Shown: piece by piece, positions 23,852 to 35,737 of the stretch | Layout: each line of letters begins with the position of its first letter | Position numbering within the stretch: the first letter of the stretch is position 1 | Assembly (NCBI GenBank): GCA_017506865.1 | Contig: JAFCMP010000003.1 | Span: 310,001 to 374,000, forward strand | Length of the DNA stretch: 64,000 nucleotides | Origin: Tribonema minus | Lineage: Eukaryota > Sar > Xanthophyceae > Tribonematales > Tribonemataceae | Direction of reading: 5' to 3' | Notes under the pieces: model-generated | Databases searched by the model: none | Told to the model about the DNA's origin: nothing | Seen by the model: the letters and a program-made list of their open reading frames with translations, nothing else | Program-made: the position numbers and the translations under genes

Positions 23852-26234
23852 GGTTAGCATTGACGGGGTAGACGCAGCTGCTGCCTAGGCAGTTGAAGTG
23901 CGCGCCAGCTACGAGTGCCTGGAGGCACGTTTTTGCCCATGTTACAGGGAGGTGGGGGGAAGGGTGCTGCGGCCACCACCACAGAATCGGCTCAACCCAA
24001 CTTTTTGCACTATGCTGTTCCTGTGGGTGTTTCTGCGGTGTTTGCAAGTGCCGGCTTTGCATTGCAGGGCATGCATGCATATGCAAATGCATGTGCATAC
24101 ATGCGCGCGTAGCTTCGGACGTATTTATGGCCACGGGGCTGCAGCATATGCATGTGCCCCTGGTGCGACTGTACGCTGCAGTTGTCTTGCACGGCGTTGC
24201 ATAATGTCACATGATGCATGCACATCATCTCACAGGCGTGCTATCAAGAGGTGCTCAAGCAGTGTGTGTGGATGTACATGGTGACTTGAACTGCTTGATG
24301 TACGCCAGCGCTGCAGTTGATGACTGCATTTGTTCACAAACTGATTTGTTGCACTGCGATGCGACAGCAGATACCAGGTGCACACTCCTGATGTCAGTAC
24401 AGGAGCTTGTTCTGTTCGAACTCCTCCTCTCGGTTGCCAAAGGTATCACGACAGCTGGCATACGTACATACCTCCCCTCTCCTCCTCCCCCTCTCCTCCT
24501 CCTCTTTATTCCTAGCGTTTATTCTCGCAGGCGATTTGGGGGCGACGTCGTACGGCTGCACAGAGGGTGCATGTGGCAATAGAAGGTAAGGTGAACACCT
24601 TGGTGTTTGTCTGTCGCTTCTGCCGGACTTTACGTGATGACTGCTTCTTGCAGCGATGTGGTTGTAGGCAATGCGTAGGGGGAGTATCGCGTTGTCCTGG
24701 TGTCAGCTCGTCTCGCCCTTCACTCCAACGTTGTGAGTACTCGGTGGGAGCATTCGCTAGTGCCTGCGTCGCCCCTCAAGTCCTCGCTGACCGCCTGTGT
24801 GGAGGCGATGCGATTGCCTCGTAGCAACAGCAATTAAAGCCTCTCGTACGGTCTTCGCTTGCCTTGGCGACGGCGCAAACTGCTGCTGCACTGCAATTGG
24901 CAAATGAGATTACGATGCGTATATGCCTGCTAGGACAGAGAATGTGTTGCCCTCGGCTCTTGTCCAAAACGTTACCCATTTGAAATTCACAAGACTTCAG
25001 CCGCTTCTAGATGCGACATCAAGCAGCCTGCGTTTTTGCTGTTGCTTCATTTGCTTTGCTGTTCTGCACAGTATCCCTTGTTGGCAGCCCCTGTTACTAC
25101 TTGGAAGTACAGCATGTTCTTCTGATGCTGGTTTGGCCAAAGACGCTGTGCTGAACATGCAGGCCGGGTTTAATACTCCAAGCAAGGAAGTGGCACCGCC
25201 TACAATCGTTGCAAAGATGATCAGGAGCTTTCCTCTTCCAGAGTTGATGCATCGTGGTCAGCTTAGAGAGAGCTCGCATCCAGCACAGATTGCATGTATG
25301 TACTATGCGCACTGCGTTGTGACCACGCTCTGATTGGGAACATGCTGACATTGGGAGCACCTTTCAGCTCTCAACAGGTGTGCACCCATGTACTGACTGG
25401 TGCCATACCATCGTCTCAAGTAGTACATAAGTACATACTTCTGAAGTAGCATCTTCCCTTACGGCGGCCAAGTCTTGGAAAACCTGTACACAACTTTGAG
25501 CAAAGGTCAATCAGAGCTGTGCCCAAGTGTGGATGCAACTGAAGTGTGGTGCACTGTTGCTCCCATTTGGTGCATCGAAACCTGCCACGTGCCCGTTCAG
25601 GTTTTGAACGAGTTGCTGAAGCTGACAACACCATGGGACAGAGGAGTGAAGTGGGAGGTGAGCTGAATGTTGTTCAGCATAGACGGAGGCAAATGCTGTA
25701 TAGACTGGTATGACACAACACGTTTGTATGCACAAGGCAACAGTGTCAGCAGCAGCTACTGCTGCTGCTCTTGCTGCTGCTCTTGCAGGCAGAATGGGGA
25801 TCATACTTGACGGATCAAACCTCACAACGGGCCATCATGATATGCGGTGATCCTAAGTTTGATGCCACGCTCAGGCTGCGCTTGAATTCAATCCGTTTAA
25901 CGCATTGTGCGATGTTGAGCGCGCCATTGGCGGCAGCATTCCAGCATTAACATCATCAATGAAGGATGGGAGCGCTGCTTCTTGTGGGCCAGGATTGGGG
26001 TTAGCATTGCTGACCATCCTGCTCATGGCTGAAAAGTGCTGTTGACCTGCCTGTACCTACATCATCTATACACATGCCTGTGCTTCGCTGTAGTTCTGTC
26101 ACAACTACATTTAACCGCAAGCCGCGGTGCCATACCTTTGCACACCCACATCGACCCGCTACAGCTGAGAGCTGCCGACCCACTACCCTCACCCACGCAC
26201 AACAATCGCCCGTACTGCTGATCTGCTGTCACAG
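23852..26234. other. Spacer, no gene resolved
   Basis: Holds an alternating ATGCAT-rich stretch (24060-24110) and pyrimidine-rich TCCTCC runs (24475-24510). Some AG/GT-flanked pieces, such as 24532-24585, could be upstream exons of the Crinkler-like relic, but none gives a recognisable peptide. Confidence 0.4.
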
Positions 26235-27859
26235 GCTTCGGACTCCCCGTCCCGCCCGGTGGCTGGGGAGCACTGCTGCTCCGCACGCCACTCGACGATG
26301 CCGCGTTACCAACTGACATTGGAGCACTGAGACGCCTGCTGCTGGACAGAAGCGCCATGCGCATTCCGCTGACGTAGGCCGCGTATGCAGACGTGGTGTC
26401 GAATGAGGGTAGGTATGTAGCTGAGGAGCTGTTTGCGCCGGCTACGGAAAAGTCGCCGCTGCTCTCGGTGCTGGTCACGGAAACACCGGAGGTAAGTACT
26501 GTAGGTAGGAAGGTAGGGATGAAATCAATGTGTTCACTAGCCATGAGTAGCGTTTGGTGCATGGCTTGTCTACAAGAGTGTACTGCAGGTGTTTTTTGAC
26601 AAGGTTCGTCACTAGAAACACGGGGAGGTAGATATGAGACTAATGTCGTCCTAGGTCACGTACAGACTGAGATGCGCGCCTCTGATGTTGACAATCGTGT
26701 TATTGAAGTAAGAAGTATTTGAGGTACTCATGATGAGGTCATTGCAGCTGCAAGCTGCACAAGCCTATGATATTGCCGGCATGCATGTAATGAGCTGCAG
26801 CTGCTCATGCAAACCTTGGCATGTTGGGATTCGAGCATCACCACGAGGCTCATACATCATTGCTACTGTTGTGAGCTTGCACACCTGGCGACTCCGGGAA
26901 CAGACACGAGCTGGCCACAGACGGGGAAGGGCGGCCCCCTGATGATGTACTGGCGTTAATCTCAGTTCAACTTTGGCAAAACTGCCAGCGCAGCGTAATC
27001 GTATCATATCAAACTCCTGATGCACTCTTTGCACGTCCCATGACCTGCAGGGATTCGGGCCTAACACTGCAACGGACGCCGCCGCCCTAGTCACCAACTA
27101 CTTCCGGGCCGTCTTCGCGACCCTGTGTCACCATTCGCCGGTGCAAGTCGCCTATGACCTGAGTCACGAGTGGGAGTCTGACTCGGAGTCTGACTCGTCG
27201 AGCAGCGTCGCTGAGCGCTGCTACCCAGACCTCATCATCGCCGTCAAAGGCCGCACAGCGCTCGTGGGGGAGCACAAGGCGCCAGCTGATGTTATCGGCA
27301 CTGCGACAGACGTCATTAACTTAGTTCAAGACGTCAACATCAACTACTATGGCCCCGTGTGGTTCATCCTGTCCTACGTGGCATGCGGCGACAGGATCCA
27401 GTTCTTCGTGCTTGGGAAGGATGGCGACCGCTTGCAGGTGATAGTTGCTGCTGCTCTCAGTCTGCTGCAGTGCCCAGTTGCGGACTGCATTCAGACTCCT
27501 GCCAGGATTAGAATTTACAAATTTCCGTGTTGAGGTTGCCAAAGTGCCTCCATCGTGTACTAATAGTAGCACTACATTCCCATGCAGGAATGCGTACTAC
27601 TAGTAGTTGTTCAATGACGTCATGACATTTGACATCATGCGTAACCAACATCATACGTAACCACACTCATGCCCTCAGGCCGCAAAGGTGCCAAGCCAAC
27701 TGGCGGCCCTGTGCCCCTCGTCCTCTCTCAGTTCCTGCATAACGGCAGTGCAAGATCGCTCCTGCACTCTCCTTTTTGCCCCTGCAGATATTCCCATCAT
27801 GCATCAGGTATCATGCTCACCTGCTACCATACATACACGGCTGACTCAAAGGCGGCACG

Positions 27860-28230
27860 CGCTGATCCCCTTACCATGACATTGGCATTGTACATACTAT
27901 ACTGAATATTATATTGTACATACCTACGCGCCTGACTGTAAGGATGGCACACTGACTTTGCCCCCGCCGATCTGCTCTCCTTGCAACAGCGACACGAGAT
28001 CGGACCGGAATTCTCCTTCCTGCACCTGCGCAGCCGCGCCGAGATCCTTGCCATCTCACAGCTTTGTACATATTATATTGTGCATACCTACCCGCCTGAC
28101 TCAAAAGCAGCGCGCGCTGACTTTGCCCGCGCCGCTCCGCCCCCTCTTTGCAACAGCGACACGAGATTGGGCCGGAACTCTCCTTTCTGCACATGCGCAG
28201 CCGCGCCGAGATCATCTTCACCATTGCGCA
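27860..28230 (+). repeat. 167-bp tandem duplication carrying an exon head
   Basis: The block 'TTGTGCATACCTAC.CGCCTGACT.., CTTTGCAACAG + exon codons RHEIGPE.SFLH.RSRAEI' occurs with its acceptor at 27989 and again at 28156. The offset between exon heads is 167 bases. A third, shorter relic (GGCTGACTCAAAGGCGGC) is at 27839-27860. The second copy is the one that leads into a long open exon. Confidence 0.85.
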
Positions 28231-28563
28231 GGCGTACCGCCTGATACACCTCATGGCGCGCAGAGTACCCCCCGTGGCAGCTCGCATCCCCTTCCTGTGC
28301 GCCATCCAACGCGCCAGCGGCACTAACCTCAAGTTCAACGGCAGGGGCGTCATCAAGACGGTACCTCACTTCACAACGCGCTGCGCGATGCGCGGCACCT
28401 CTCTGGAGGCCGCCAGGGCAGCATACGCAGCTGCCAGTGCTGCCGGCGGCTGCCTCGTCACTGCGTTCAAGGGGCCCGACATGAATGATCGCGGGACGTA
28501 CGTGGTACACGCGGGCCCGCTTGGCTACATTCCGTACGCTGGTCCGGTGAGTTGATGAGTGGC

Positions 28564-28590
28564 GTTAGGGTTAGGATTAGGGTTAGGGTT
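28564..28590. repeat. Interstitial telomeric tract
   Basis: Four TTAGGG-type units, one of them TTAGGA, in the intron following the exon that ends at 28546. Confidence 0.85.
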
Positions 28591-29163
28591 GCAACCCCTC
28601 ATCTGTAACCTGTTATGTACCAACAGATGCTACATCGTCTCATCGAAGAGTCCGTACACTGATGGAATCTTTCTCACCATGGGTTCTCTCACCGTGCTTA
28701 AGGACCCTGGTTGATTCCTCTGCCCATGTGGAGCCTGACATTAGGTAGCGGCAGTCAATTGCATTGCCACATGGCTGTGGGACGCGTGCTCACCCTACAA
28801 CGCTCTTTCTAGGCATGCCATGTGGATACGCTGTCTGTAAGGCACGTATGGTCGTGCGACATTGTGTGATGGCAAGCGGCGCTGACGCACGCATGCATGG
28901 CACCTCTCGCCCCTGCAGAACCTCCGTGGCATCGCCTTCGCGTGCTGCAGAGCGGCAGCGGCGCTGCATCAAGCGGGTATCGTTCACCGCGCTTTCCGCA
29001 AGTCCAACGTGGTTGCTGTGGCAGATGGCCAAGTACGTGGTCATCAATCTGGAGCTCGCGGCATTTGCGGACCAGATCGTTCCGCCAGACTTCAACTTGA
29101 CTAGCTGGCATGAGGGGACGCTCGACACGCGTGCCGACGATCGCATATTCTCGTGCATGTCAG

Positions 29164-29226
29164 ACATGTATATGATCGGCTCGCTTGACGCCAGCTGCTG
29201 CAGCAGCGAGCCGATCATATACATGT
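29164..29226. repeat. Perfect 22-bp inverted repeat (hairpin)
   Basis: The arms 29164-29185 and 29205-29226 are exact reverse complements (ACATGTATATGATCGGCTCG + CT), separated by 19 bases. It falls at the 3' end of the Crinkler-like relic, past the kinase homology. Confidence 0.95.
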
Positions 29227-29285
29227 TTGACAAGACCGTATCGGCCACCGATGCCCTAGCCCTTCCATTCCTTGCCGGTGCATGA

Positions 29286-30744
29286 AGGACGCCACATGTC
29301 AATATGATGAGGTGCATCGCGATGATAATGACGGATCAATGATACGAGTTTGCATGTTCATTATGCCATGCACACGCTCTCTGGATCTGAATGTGCCAGT
29401 GTAGATCCTGGGATGATCGCCTCATAATTGCATCTGCGAACAAAACAATACGATGCCAAGTTTTCTGCATGCTGGCCTGAGTGACATTTCCAGCCAGTGT
29501 TTGCTAGTGCTTGCACACATACATCTTAAGATTATGTTCCCGTCCTAGGCGTGTCATTGTCCAGCGTATCCAGATAGTATCGAATCATGGTGCCTCCTTC
29601 GACTTGCAGCGAAGAGTGACTTTTGGCACCCCATTCCATCAGGCAAGCTTCAGACACATAAGGCAACATGTTTAAGCCAGCTTGATGGCTGTTACTTGCA
29701 TTTCACAAACATGCAGTGCTACCTAGAGGCACGGTGAAATGCTTGTCATAGTGGTCATAGTGCTGGCTTCTTCTGTTAGTCTGTGTTATGATTGACATGT
29801 TGAGTGCACATTAGTCTTCGATGCTCAGCAATCCATCAGCAAAGAAAGATGCGCTGATCCCACAAGGTAGGGTCAGGATCAGTCAGGGTCAGTCTTCCCA
29901 AAGAGGCCAGTTCCATCGCAAGCGAACTGCTGAGAGCCTACTTCTTGACAAACAGCTGCAAGCACACCTGCATGATGTTCATGTACATTTCAAGATGCAT
30001 CGCATTCTCAACTCACAAAGAGCAACACATGTCACGGTCATAGCACAACACAAATAATCCAGACAGGAAAAGCGGCACAGAGATGTACATGTACATGAAG
30101 TGCATTGCTTTCCGCGGTTTGCATGCAGCAACGCGACAGGGCGCCCACTGCAGGCTGGCGCCCTGCAGGAAGGTAGGTAGGTACATGTATGGGTATGTAT
30201 GTGATCTACAACCCTGTGTATGAAATGGAGCCAGGGGCCGAGGGACTTGACCCATCACGCCGACATCAGAGCGTCCGCACGAGCGGGTTCTTCTGCTACA
30301 GGTGATACGCGATATGCAAGGGTATAAACAGAAGATACAGCACTGAAGGCACACCCCCGACCTCCACTCTCCCCCACTCTACTGTCACTATAATCTGGCT
30401 GTTGCGCCTCGCTGCCCACAGCGCAGGCGCTCTTGTCTCCCCTTGCCCTTCCCTTAGGGTTTGAGTTAACCTCAACACCCCATGTGCAACTTCAAGTTGA
30501 AGACTGGCTTGCTGGCGCCCGCCCCCCAGATGCACCCCATCCAACGAAGCAATGTAATTTGCTGCTGTAGCGGCGCAGCTGCAGTTGTGAAGCTTCGCAG
30601 TGGCAGAGTAGAAACTACGCATGCTTTGATTATGCTTCGGTGGCAGCCCCCAATGTGCGGGAGAAATGCAAGCATCACTGCCAATTGCCCCCCCCCCCCC
30701 CCGTCCTTCAACGTCATGCTCTCTCTCCCGTTCAAAAGGCCTGC
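29286..30744. other. Spacer, no gene seen
   Basis: Between convergent genes. Contains a TTCAAGTTGAAG motif near 30491 and a C run near 30690 just beyond the stop of the minus-strand gene. Confidence 0.5.
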
Positions 30745-33700
30745 TTAGAGAGCAAAGCCCCCCTTGGTTTCTTCCTCCGTGTGTTCCTTGAGTGTCTGCA
30801 GTGCCTGCGTTGCCCCAGCGCTTCGCTCTTGCGCCTGCATCTTGATGTCTCCCATTACCGCCTGCATACCCAGTAGCAACAGGCAAAACAATCAGCATCA
30901 GTTCACGTTCACCAACAGGTTCCGTCTAATGCCGATGCAGATACCCTCATGATTCTTTGCTTTGGGGTAGCTCAGTGACAGGCTAGCTTTACTTCAAAAA
31001 GCAAAAGTCACAGGCATCAGCAAAACAGCAATAATAGTGTTGATATAACATGTAGAATGACATGTTATCTCCACAGGGCAAAGCAGGCAGCTGAAGCTCA
31101 ATGTGGCAGACAGATAATCCTCATGCTATTATAACCTATCATTCCATGGTTACGCCCTGCGATAATCGTGCATCACCACCGACTCAATGGCAGCTGCACG
31201 GTGATATCCACATTCTAGCAAGCATCGCGCTCCCATGTCAGCTGCAAGTGCACACTTCAACTTCAACATCAAGCTGCGCACCTGCACGATCGCCAGCGCC
31301 TGCTTGACGGGCCCGGACAGCTCCTGCCCCCTCTCGGCCCCCGCCACCTCCGCTTCTGCAGCGAACCCCTGGCCGTGGCGCGGAGCAATGCCCACAACGC
31401 CCTTGAACACGCCGAGCGCTGCCCTCGCAGGTGCAGAGGGGGTGCCGTCGCGAGGGGGGCCGTTGCCCACAAAGGCCTCCAGGAGGCCCAAAGCGAGCCC
31501 TTCTTCCAGGTCCTGGGGCGGTTGATGGTGGAGGGGAAGGGGGGGGGGGGGGGGGGGGGGGTTGTGAGATGGGGTGAATGGTTGCTAGCAGCTGGGCGGT
31601 GGTGCTGCTGATGGCTTCTGGTGTGTAGCTTTTGTGAATGATGGTGTTGTACTAATTCTTGACAAGTCCAGATGAGCTGTTGTTTCACATCCAATGCCTA
31701 CAATATGTGCAGTAGTGCGTACATACATACCTGCATATCGCTAACCCGGGGGCGTTCCATAGTCACCTCGAGCTTTATCAGAGCACAATGGCATAGGGCC
31801 AGGCACAACCCTGAACCAGCACGCACGCACAGTTTGTGCCCTGTTGCATACCCAATACCTACGGTATGTGCACAATTCGATACCTACAGTATGCGCAAAA
31901 CAAAGGCACACATACGTACCTGCACGTCCGCTCCGCGCTCCATAGCCACAACAGCCTCCGGAGCCTGTGACGCCATCTCCTACTGCAATACCTACAGTAT
32001 GTGCAGCAATCAATGCATACCTTACTGCATACCCAATACCTACAGTATCTGCACCAATCACGCATACATGTATGTGCACCAATCATGCATACATACATTC
32101 TGCACGTCTGCCCCAAGCGCTCCATGCCTCATCACAACACAATCACGCAGGCTCGGGCGCAACCCATCCGCTCGTTGTGTCCATTGCTACACACAGTACC
32201 TACGGTATGTGCATAATTGCACACATACCTGCACGTCTACCCCACGGTCCATGGCCCCCACGGCCTCTGGCGCCTGTGACGCCATCTCCGCGAGCCTCTT
32301 CTGCAGGTACTCCTCGTATGAGTTGACGCCGAACTTGCGCAAGTAGAACGCCTGCAGCGCGGGGCCGCGCTTGGACTCAATCTTCTCGTTCCACGTCTGG
32401 ATGCGCTGCGGCAGGGTGTTGTAGCACGGGCGGCAGCAGCTGCAGCAGGGGCCGCAGCAGACGCTGGGGTGGCAGCCGCGGGGGCCGCTCATGCAGCAAA
32501 AGAGGCCTCTGCAAGAAAAGAGAACAGAACGAACACACACATGAGGCTGTATGTATGCGCTGGGAGGGCATGTATGCCAAACTAGAAACAGTGTTGTAAC
32601 TATGCTTGTTGATGAGTGTGTGTGCTCGATGGGTATGTAGGCAGGAACGCTGGTGTGCCAGCTGCACGAGCCGCTCATGCAGGAGAAGAGGCCGCTGCGG
32701 GAAAAGAGATCAAACTGCGGCAAATGGAGCAAACGTCGTCAGGTTATGGCCATAGTGTATGTATGCTGCTGGGAGGCTATGTAGGAAGGCGGCTGGGGGC
32801 ACTTATGCTTCACACATATTGCACATGCACACGAAACCACTCTGGGAGGCAATGAACGGGGGTGAGAGTTGATGTTGGGGGCTGGTCTGAAGGAATTTCT
32901 GCTCCCTAGGGTTGAAGTTAGGTGAACCCTAGGGTTCGCTGAAGCGGCCTCACTGTGACGACATCAGATAAGGCACGCATGAGGGGTTGGCACAGACTTC
33001 AGCTGTAGAGTATCCTGCATTGCTGCCGATGCGGCATCACAGGTCCCTGTTCAGTCAGGCTGGGAAAAAGTGCTCAGGACCGGTTTGCTTACAGATGGTT
33101 ATCTGAGTAACTCAAGTCCACAGCATGCATATATCACGCCGCCATATGGTACTGCCAGTAGCCAGCCTTGCGATAGTTCTAATTAATGGGGCAAAAACAA
33201 CAACGCCAGTCACAGTTTCAAGGCTGTTTGTGTACCATTGACACCTCTACTTAGGGTTAGGGTAGCTGTTGGTTACTGTCACATGTGACATGGCACAAGC
33301 TTACAAATTGGAGCTTTCCGCGACAAATTCTAGCACCCATTCTGAGTATTCTTAGGTGGTGCACATTTACATTGTGCATCTTGCCCTACCTTTCACCCAC
33401 CCGCCTCATCACTGCTCTTGAAAGCCAGTCAGTGACCCATACCCTCCAGAATTGTACACTCCAAATCATCATAAACTTACATCAACTTCAAGAGGTTTAT
33501 TAGGGCGCGGTGCGCATTTGACGTAAAACAGGAAGCTGCACATTCCACAAGGCTCGTGGTCTCCGAGATGAGACGCTCCTCACCAGGGCTCCGCGTGTGT
33601 GGCATGGCATGCGAAGCACAAAGTCCGTATCAACATCAACTGTGCCAGCCTTCAACTTCAATGCAAAAAACGCTCCCGTGCACACTGACGTGACAAGCGC

Positions 33701-35719
33701 TCAAATGTGCTCCACGGGGTGCTCGGCCTGGCACGCAAAGCACAACTTCACAACCAACATCAACAACACCATTTTATAACTTCAACTACAATATCAAGAA
33801 CGTTCCAGTGCGCACTCACGTGACGAGGCGCTCGATGTGCTCCACGGGGTGCTTGGCCTGGCATGCGAAGCACAGGTTCTGGATAAGCCCACGCGGGCGA
33901 ATGGTGTCATCGGGATCCTCCGGCTTGATTCTCTCGCCAGCGGCGATAGGGGGGACGGGGCGGTCGAGGCGCACGTGCTTGCTGAGGGTGTGGCTCGGCT
34001 TGGAGGGGTGCGAGAGGTTGTGGCAGATGACGCCGGCGGCGGCAATGTAGGCGCTGCACGCGAGGCCGTGGAAGCCCATGTTGGCCAGCACGTTGGGGTC
34101 CTCTGGGGGGGGAGACGGGGGGGATGGCGGGGGTTAGTTACAGCGGTGGGTAAACGGGGGCAGGGGGGTATATGTGAGTGTGAATGTCAAGGCAATTTAT
34201 TCTGGGGGGCGGGTCACAAACGTCCCTGGCACACACTTGTGTACAGCTCAGGGCTGTTAATAATGGCATCGCCATGTGACCAACTCCCGGTCTCACTGCC
34301 AACTGTCACCTAAAAGCAAAGCACTGCTGTGACTTCTTGATTGACGACAAGCATCACCCGCATTCCTGGAAGCTGTAGGTTTCTATGGTGGAGAGTCATG
34401 CGGCTATGCAAAGCTGAGCACTGCCCCCCCCCCCCACACACACACACACACAAAAGCAGCGCTCACCTTGACGGCAGCAGCACTTGAAGATGGAGCCCCA
34501 GAACCCCGCCATGAACGCGTGCCACGAGATCCGCACCATGAACTCGACGAACGAGAACAGGTTCATGAACCACACGCACGTCAGCGAGCAGCAGCCCGGG
34601 GCGCGGTACTCGCGTGCCTCCTCCATGTCCATGGCCTTGACGACTTCGGACCAGATGAGCCAGCGGCGGCTGACGTCGGTGAGGCCGCGCGCCGATGCTG
34701 CGGCGATCTCATTGTTGACGAGGGTGTTGCAGGCGACGCTCCAGCCCCTGGGAACGCGGGGGTAGGTAGGTATGGGTATGTTGTTACATTGGTAGAAGAG
34801 GCGTGGGTTGGTGATGGTGGTCAATCAGACGATGCGCGCGGAAATATATTGTGAGAGAGGAGTACGGTGAGGCACATGTAGCTCAAGATGTGCGTGCTGC
34901 ATTGCGGTTGAGAAGATGTGGAGAGTCACTCCAGCCTCTGCAGGTTGCAAAGTTGAATGTGGTTGTCAATGTGAAGATCGGGTGTACATTGCACGGCATG
35001 TGTGGTGTGTCCGTTGCCCGATTGTTTAGATGGCAGACAGGCAAGCAGGAATTTGAAGTAAAGAAGCGCCTGGCATTACAGATTGGCGGGCCGGGGAAGC
35101 GATAACATGCACTGCTGGAGGTAAGAAGCAATTCTGACTGCATTGTTTTCCATGAGCCACAAGGCTGCATGCCATCCTGCAGCTAGCAGTTGCTGCATTG
35201 CTGTCACAGGGCCATCAAATTGCGATCCAGAGAGCACCGAGTGAGCTCTTTGGTGCAGCAGCTACACTGCTGGCGCCTCGCATCCAACAGCCTATTGGAA
35301 AGCACTCTGTTCGACATAGCACAGCCAATAGTGCAAGCTTGATCATGCCCTATCTTCTGCGAGCGATTTGTGTTCCGGGTCGTTTCTGGTGGTCGTCAGC
35401 GCTGTTCCTGATGCGCTTGGCATTATTCGACAGGGCGCACGTCAAGAGCGCGCGATGCAGACCACAGCAATCAGCGACGGCATGCAATCAGTGATCTGGT
35501 AACAAAACCAGGCGCGCTATCCTTTAGATGCATCGCTGCTAAATGCAAGAATGCCCTGCAACCTCGGTCCTCTGCAGCGATGGTGTCTAGAATACTGGCT
35601 TCACGCAGGTGCAGATCCACTCACCTGTCGATATCCAGCTTATTGGCGGCTATCTCGGCCCCGATGCGGCCAGTGTCGTAGTTTCTGTGCAGCAGCTTGT
35701 TAGCCTTGTTAGCATCCAT
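30745..35719 (-). CDS. Cys-rich multi-exon membrane protein, function unknown
   Basis: Six exons on the minus strand: 35625-35719 (start MDANKANKLLHRNYD), 34467-34747, 33820-34102, 32229-32508, 31282-31512 and 30745-30861 (stop TAA, ends TKGGFAL). All donors and acceptors are GT-AG and the phases fit, giving 428 residues. Hydrophobic stretches CSLTCVWFMNLFSFVEFMVR / ISWHAFMAGFWGSIFKC and MGFHGLACSAYIAAAGVICH suggest two or three membrane segments. Cys clusters flank them: CCCRQEDP, LCFACQAKHP and GLFCCMSGPRGCHPSVCC.., continuing as a run of CC pairs. This resembles the Cys-rich style of PLAC8-type proteins, but the diagnostic motif is not clear. The C terminus (RGQELSGPVKQALAIVQ, then KMQAQERSAGATQALQT) is helical and charged. 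The start is the first in-frame Met of the first recognised exon; an upstream exon is possible because an AG precedes it at 35738. No function is assigned. Confidence 0.82.
31539..31561 (-). promoter_or_regulatory. 23-base homopolymer (C on sense strand) upstream of an acceptor
   Basis: G run on the + strand, so C run on the sense strand of the Cys-rich gene, 27 bases before the acceptor of the exon ending at 31512. It probably acts as the pyrimidine tract. Shorter C runs sit at the acceptors near 34103 (same gene), 47937 and 49723 (kinase gene). Confidence 0.6.
31721..32290 (-). repeat. Repeated exon ends with donor, Cys-rich gene
   Basis: The end of the exon at 32229 (sense: ..GGGGTAGACGTGCAG|GTATGTGTG) has diverged copies further along the intron at 32090-32135, 31907-31980 and 31721-31767. 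All keep a GACGTGCAG-like end (the last is degraded), and two keep GTA(C)GTATG donors. A palindromic TACCTACAGTATG/TACCTACGGTATG element separates them at about 120-base spacing. Confidence 0.85.
32461..32710 (-). repeat. Repeated exon head with acceptor, Cys-rich gene
   Basis: The head of the exon ending at 32508 with its CTTTTCTTGCAG acceptor (32461-32520) has one diverged copy upstream in the intron at about 32649-32709. That copy keeps the Pu-rich acceptor context and the codons for MSG / CHTSV-like residues. Confidence 0.8.
33577..33890 (-). repeat. Repeated exon ends with donor, Cys-rich gene
   Basis: The real exon end (33820-33885, coding CFACQAKHPVEHIERLVT, donor GTGAGTGCGC) is followed downstream in the intron by diverged copies at about 33675-33760 and 33577-33640. 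The first copy keeps the whole block, including the TTCAACTTCAA motif just beyond the donor; in it the donor reads GTCAGTGTGC. Confidence 0.88.
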
Positions 35720-35737
35720 GATCGCCGCGTGTTCTGA

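Larger units (their letters stand above)
26235..29285 (+). pseudogene. Degenerate Crinkler-like REase/kinase gene
   Basis: Remains of a gene from the widespread eukaryotic Crinkler-like effector/selfish-element family, in which a PD-(D/E)xK nuclease precedes a divergent kinase domain. Best exons are 27051-27437 (nuclease part: YPDLIIAV then GEHK, the D..ExK active-site spacing; then YYGPVWFILSYVACGDRIQF), 28157-28546 and 28919 onward (kinase C-lobe). Three faults argue for decay. An in-frame TAG lies at 26375-26377 in a GT/AG-bounded upstream exon (26235-26491). A one-base frameshift occurs at about 29030, just where VVAVADG should continue into KYVVINLELA. The kinase residues are lost: the HRD position reads HRA, and the DFG/DFE position reads NLE. 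A 167-bp tandem duplication doubles one exon head. It could still be a pseudokinase if the frameshift is a sequencing error. No restored sequence is given here. Confidence 0.65.

Noticed and set aside
31700..32300. Regular 120-base repeats reminiscent of a CRISPR-type array
   Set aside because: Units are diverged copies of an exon end with its donor; no constant repeat with unique spacers, and the genome is eukaryotic.
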